Below are positions 61,229 to 64,000 of a stretch of DNA of 64,000 bases, in pieces (the stretch's first letter is position 1; every line of letters starts with the position of its first letter). A program made the translations under genes and the position numbers. Source of the DNA: Zonotrichia leucophrys gambelii (lineage: Eukaryota; Chordata; Aves; Passeriformes; Passerellidae); NCBI RefSeq assembly GCF_028769735.1, contig NC_088169.1:43553229-43617228 (forward strand). Direction: 5' to 3'. The notes beneath the pieces were generated by a model that had not been told where the DNA came from, made no database searches, and saw only the letters and a list, made by a program, of their open reading frames with translations.

Positions 61229-61770
61229 TAGAATCACAGTATGGTTGAGGTTGGAAGGGACCTCTCGAGTTCAGCAGGCTTGATTTCCTCTGCTCAAGCA
61301 GAGCCAGCCAGAGTCAGTTGTCCAAGATCAAGTCCAGATGACTTTCATATCCTCCAAAGATGGAGACTCCACCACCTCTCTGGGCAGCCTCTGTCAATGT
61401 TTGGTCACCCAACACAACAAATTGTTTCCTAATTTTCAGAGGGAATCTTTTGTGCTTCAGTATGTGCCCATTGCCTCTGTTCCTGTCACTGGACAACTGG
61501 AAAGAGCCTAACCTCCTCTCCTTTGCACCCTCCCTTTGGGCATTTACAGATGTTAGTAAGATCCCCCTGGGCCTTCTATTTCCAGATTGAACGGCCTCAG
61601 CTCTCTCAGCCTTTCCTCATATGAAAGATGCTCCAGTCTCTTACTTGTCCTTGTGGCACTTTGCTGCAGTCTCTCTGATATATCCGTGTCTCTCTTGTAC
61701 TGAAGAGCCCCTGCTGGACACAGTACACCAGGTTTGGCCTCATCTATGCTGAGAGGAGCAGCCAAAATAG
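61229..61770 (-). mobile_element. CR1 LINE 3' fragment
   Basis: On plus it begins AGAATCACAGTATGGTTGAGGTTGGAAGGGACCTCTCGAG. It continues with CCACCACCTCTCTGGGCAGCCTCTG, CCTCAGCTCTCTCAGCCTTTCCTCATATGAAAGATGCTCCAGTCTC and CACAGTACACCAGGTTTGGCCTCA. These are standard CR1 tail blocks in reverse orientation. It is among the better preserved copies. Homology ends near 61770. Confidence 0.92.
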
Positions 61771-62199
61771 GATACTGGTCTTATTAGTAAGGAATTAGGA
61801 GAAGTTGGAATTGAATACTGTTGTCATCTTATTGTGAAAGCTTCCATACTTTTTCAGTGATTTCTCATGGTCAGCTCCTTGCAACACAAATAACGAACTC
61901 CAACTCTCTTCACAGCACAGCCAACAAACGCCATCTCTCTTCTCAACCAGCTTACCCTTTTGTAGCACTCGTCTTCTTATTGGACACAGATGTGGCCTAT
62001 TAAGGGCAGGCCTGTTCCTAATCTTTGGTGATTAGTACAGCTGCAACTCCTCAGGTGTGAGACTACATTCTGCACTATCTTTATTTTCTTACATTCTATC
62101 CCTCCACAGAATATCTCAGCATATTCCACGTCCTTTGCACCATGACCACTGCTCATTCAGCAGCAGGTACAGGTTTTCCCCAGTTAGCATTTGAATGTT
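61771..62199. other. Unannotated spacer between two CR1 pieces
   Basis: I see no clear CR1 text here. It could be a decayed internal part of the same element or unrelated sequence. Confidence 0.4.
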
Positions 62200-62880
62200 T
62201 ATATACTCATAGTCTCCTTTATTGTTGCCTTTGTCATTCTTTCGTAGTTTTCAACTTCAAGGGGGTTTTGACTTCACTAACTTCAGCCCTCTAAGACTGG
62301 ACAGCAATTCTGTGCTCCTCATGGGTCATGTGTCCATGATTTCATATTCTGGATATTTCTTTCTTGAATCTCACATTTGCCAGCAAATACTTTTAGCCTC
62401 TTTTTCCTATCTTCATGACTGCTGGGGTGGACACCTTTTAAACTTTATTCTTGAACATCAACCAGCTTTCTTGGCCCCTCTACCCTCAGGGACCTCATCC
62501 CAGAGGACTCTCAGGGTAAGGATCTCTGAAGATGTCAAAGTGTCCTCTCCCGAAGTCCAGACTTGTGATCTTGCCTTTTGCCCTGCTCTCTTTTCTCAGG
62601 ATCTTGAATTCCACTATCTCATCATGGTCACTGCAGCCAAGGTTACTTTGTCACCCCATCCCCAAGCAGCCCTTCTTTGTTCTTCAGTATGAGGTCTAGT
62701 TAGGCACTTCTCCATCACTTGTGTCAGGAACTGGTCATCAGTCCTCCTGAGGAACCTTCTCGATTTCCTATGTCCTGCTGCACTGTCCCTACAGCAGATA
62801 CTGGGATGGATGAAATTCCCCATAAGGAGTGAGGTTGCTTCAGGCTGTCTGCAAAACTCATCTGTGGAGTTTCCCTAGGA
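62200..62880 (-). mobile_element. CR1 LINE, endonuclease-domain fragment
   Basis: The minus strand carries decayed ORF2 endonuclease sequence. GNFIHPSICCRDSAAGHRKS (near 62820-62760) corresponds to the conserved G-D-F-N-H-P block. Further on, TGCAGTGACCATGATGAGATAGTGG (62641-62617) encodes the C-S-D-H-D metal-site region in another frame. The frame shift between these two blocks shows it is dead. This part of CR1 lies upstream of the reverse transcriptase and is rarely kept, because most copies are 5' truncated. Its orientation matches the 3' fragment at 61229-61770, but the reverse-transcriptase domain between them is missing. Confidence 0.8.
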
Positions 62881-64000
62881 TAGGCACTTCTTCATTTACA
62901 AACTAAATTTGTGCTAACAAGTGATTACCAGCCAAAATCCAAAAGTGCCTAATGAATTTGTCAAGACACAGAACGCTGGGAGGGAGACAGACTGAATTGT
63001 TGACTAGGATTTGAGAGCACTGCAGGTGCCCAAGACCCAAATAAATAATGTTCAGGTGGCCTGGAATTATTGTGAATCTTGAGGAATGCTGTATTTTAGA
63101 TTTTTAATAGTAAACATTCTTAAAAAATTAAATCTGGTATTGCAGATCTTTCTGTACTGTACCAGATTAATTGTGTATTTAAAGTAACTTCAAGCATTTA
63201 TAGCAAGGCAAGCTCTCTGCCCCACTAGTACATTGCATTTTAAAGTCACTATTTTATTACATTTTTATCATAATCAGGGTTTTTTCAGTTTTTAAAACAA
63301 ATGTTAATACTAATTTTCTGTAAAATGTAAATAATTACGCATTTTTCGCTTGTTGAATAAGAAGGAAAATTAAAAAGAAAAATTATTCTTTTTAGAGAAA
63401 TTAATGATCATGAAAATACTATAGAATGTGCATCAGTAAAACCACTACTCTGTAATAACTGAGAACTTTTATTTTGTTCTGCTGTCATTAAGTTAGCAGG
63501 AAAGAGAATTAAATAAGGTACAATAGTTTCCTTTTAAAGAACTGTTGATGTAAGAAGAGATATATGAATGCAGTAGAAAAGTGCTTGACTTCTTTAACTT
63601 TTGACTTATATGTTCTTATTAAACCAATTATTCCTGCACCATCTAAATCCTTCTGAAATAATTTCCCACTGGCTGAAGCAAAAGCCACTGCAGGGAGCAA
63701 AATCAGCCAATTTTTTAAAAGCTGCCTTCATTGAAAGCCCACACAACATGCTAGCGAATTCAAACAGATGTTTTCAGCTTTTAAGATTAAGGAAACTTTG
63801 TATTAATGTCTTCCAGTGGCCTATTCACAAAAACTGATGCCCTTTAGCTGCACTGGGGCCTGAGGTCAGCAAGAATGTGATATAAAAATATTATGGTTAT
63901 TCATCACCAACAAGTAAATCTATGAGCTTGTAGCAAACTCTGTGAATAGGATTTGTATTGCAGTCTAATCCATTATTTTTTACAAAGCAGTAAATTGAAA
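62881..64000. other. Unannotated intron sequence
   Basis: No gene is recognised. A partly paired foldback (AATCTGGTA at 63131-63139 with TACCAGATT at 63160-63168, and an inner CAGA/TCTG pair) lies in a stretch that otherwise looks like ordinary AT-rich intron. Confidence 0.5.

Larger units (their letters stand above)
19842..64000 (-). other. GPC5: GPC5 intron upstream of the exon (partial)
   Basis: This is the 3' part of the intron that precedes the exon, and it extends past the right edge. No further glypican exon was recognised in 44 kb. That fits the very long introns of GPC5 in other vertebrates. The sequence is AT-rich and carries the ERVL-like LTRs, CR1 and L3-type LINE fragments, and a local three-copy repeat, each listed separately. 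Confidence 0.85.

Noticed and set aside
62222..62692. 156-codon plus-strand open frame
   Set aside because: It is antisense to the CR1 endonuclease remnant.
63128..63170. Foldback resembling a microRNA hairpin
   Set aside because: The paired arms are only 9-11 bp with large unpaired sections, too short for a convincing precursor.
1..64000. tRNA, rRNA, CRISPR arrays, bacterial operons or phage-like systems
   Set aside because: None seen. Composition, splice signals, CR1 and LTR elements all indicate vertebrate intron sequence, and no repeat-spacer pattern exists.

Overview
The window looks like part of a bird nuclear genome, probably a songbird. It is AT-rich and intron-like. It carries many CR1 LINE fragments with the avian 3' end (…ATTCTATGATTCTATG) and several solo LTRs of ERVK-like and ERVL-like type. 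The songbird assignment is inference from LTR style and density. The class Aves assignment is much firmer.

Only one protein-coding segment can be supported in 64 kb. It is a 695-bp exon on the minus strand (19147-19841) that encodes the central part of a glypican and fits GPC5 best. It has an AG acceptor (19842-19843) and a CAG|GTAAGA donor. Because GPC5 runs right to left here, 19842-64000 is the intron before this exon and 1-19146 is the intron after it. The exon corresponds to the large third exon of vertebrate GPC5. GPC5 is known for huge introns, so a single exon in 64 kb is expected. No other glypican exon was found.

The rest is intron sequence with mobile elements. Left intron: a CR1 scrap (201-355), an ERVK-like solo LTR in GPC5 sense orientation with 6-bp target duplications (2195-2825), a CR1 3' end (8190-8341), a probable old LTR-type repeat (10768-11175), an AT microsatellite (12067-12105) and a 1.3-kb CR1 with reverse-transcriptase remnants (13480-14746). 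Right intron: a three-member dispersed repeat with TGATTCAT motifs (26.9, 29.9 and 31.6 kb), an ERVL-like LTR that kept its primer-binding site and a second LTR terminus (32162-32783), a 1.6-kb ancient CR1/L3-clade LINE (39620-41300), a CR1 tail (44030-44124), a CR1 split by a second copy of the same ERVL-like LTR (48121-49862), a solo LTR of a different ERVL-like family (58520-59104), and CR1 pieces at 59639-59940, 61229-61770 and 62200-62880, the last from the endonuclease domain.

All three ERVL-like LTRs lie antisense to GPC5, while the ERVK-like LTR and most CR1 pieces are in the sense direction. Target-site duplications could be read directly for four LTR insertions. I found no tRNA, rRNA, CRISPR array, operon or other new gene system. 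The most informative oddities are the LTR-PBS-LTR deletion scar at 32.7 kb, the unexplained dispersed repeat at 27-32 kb, a perfect 15-bp hairpin at 50.5 kb and a GC-rich island at 57.2-58.0 kb.
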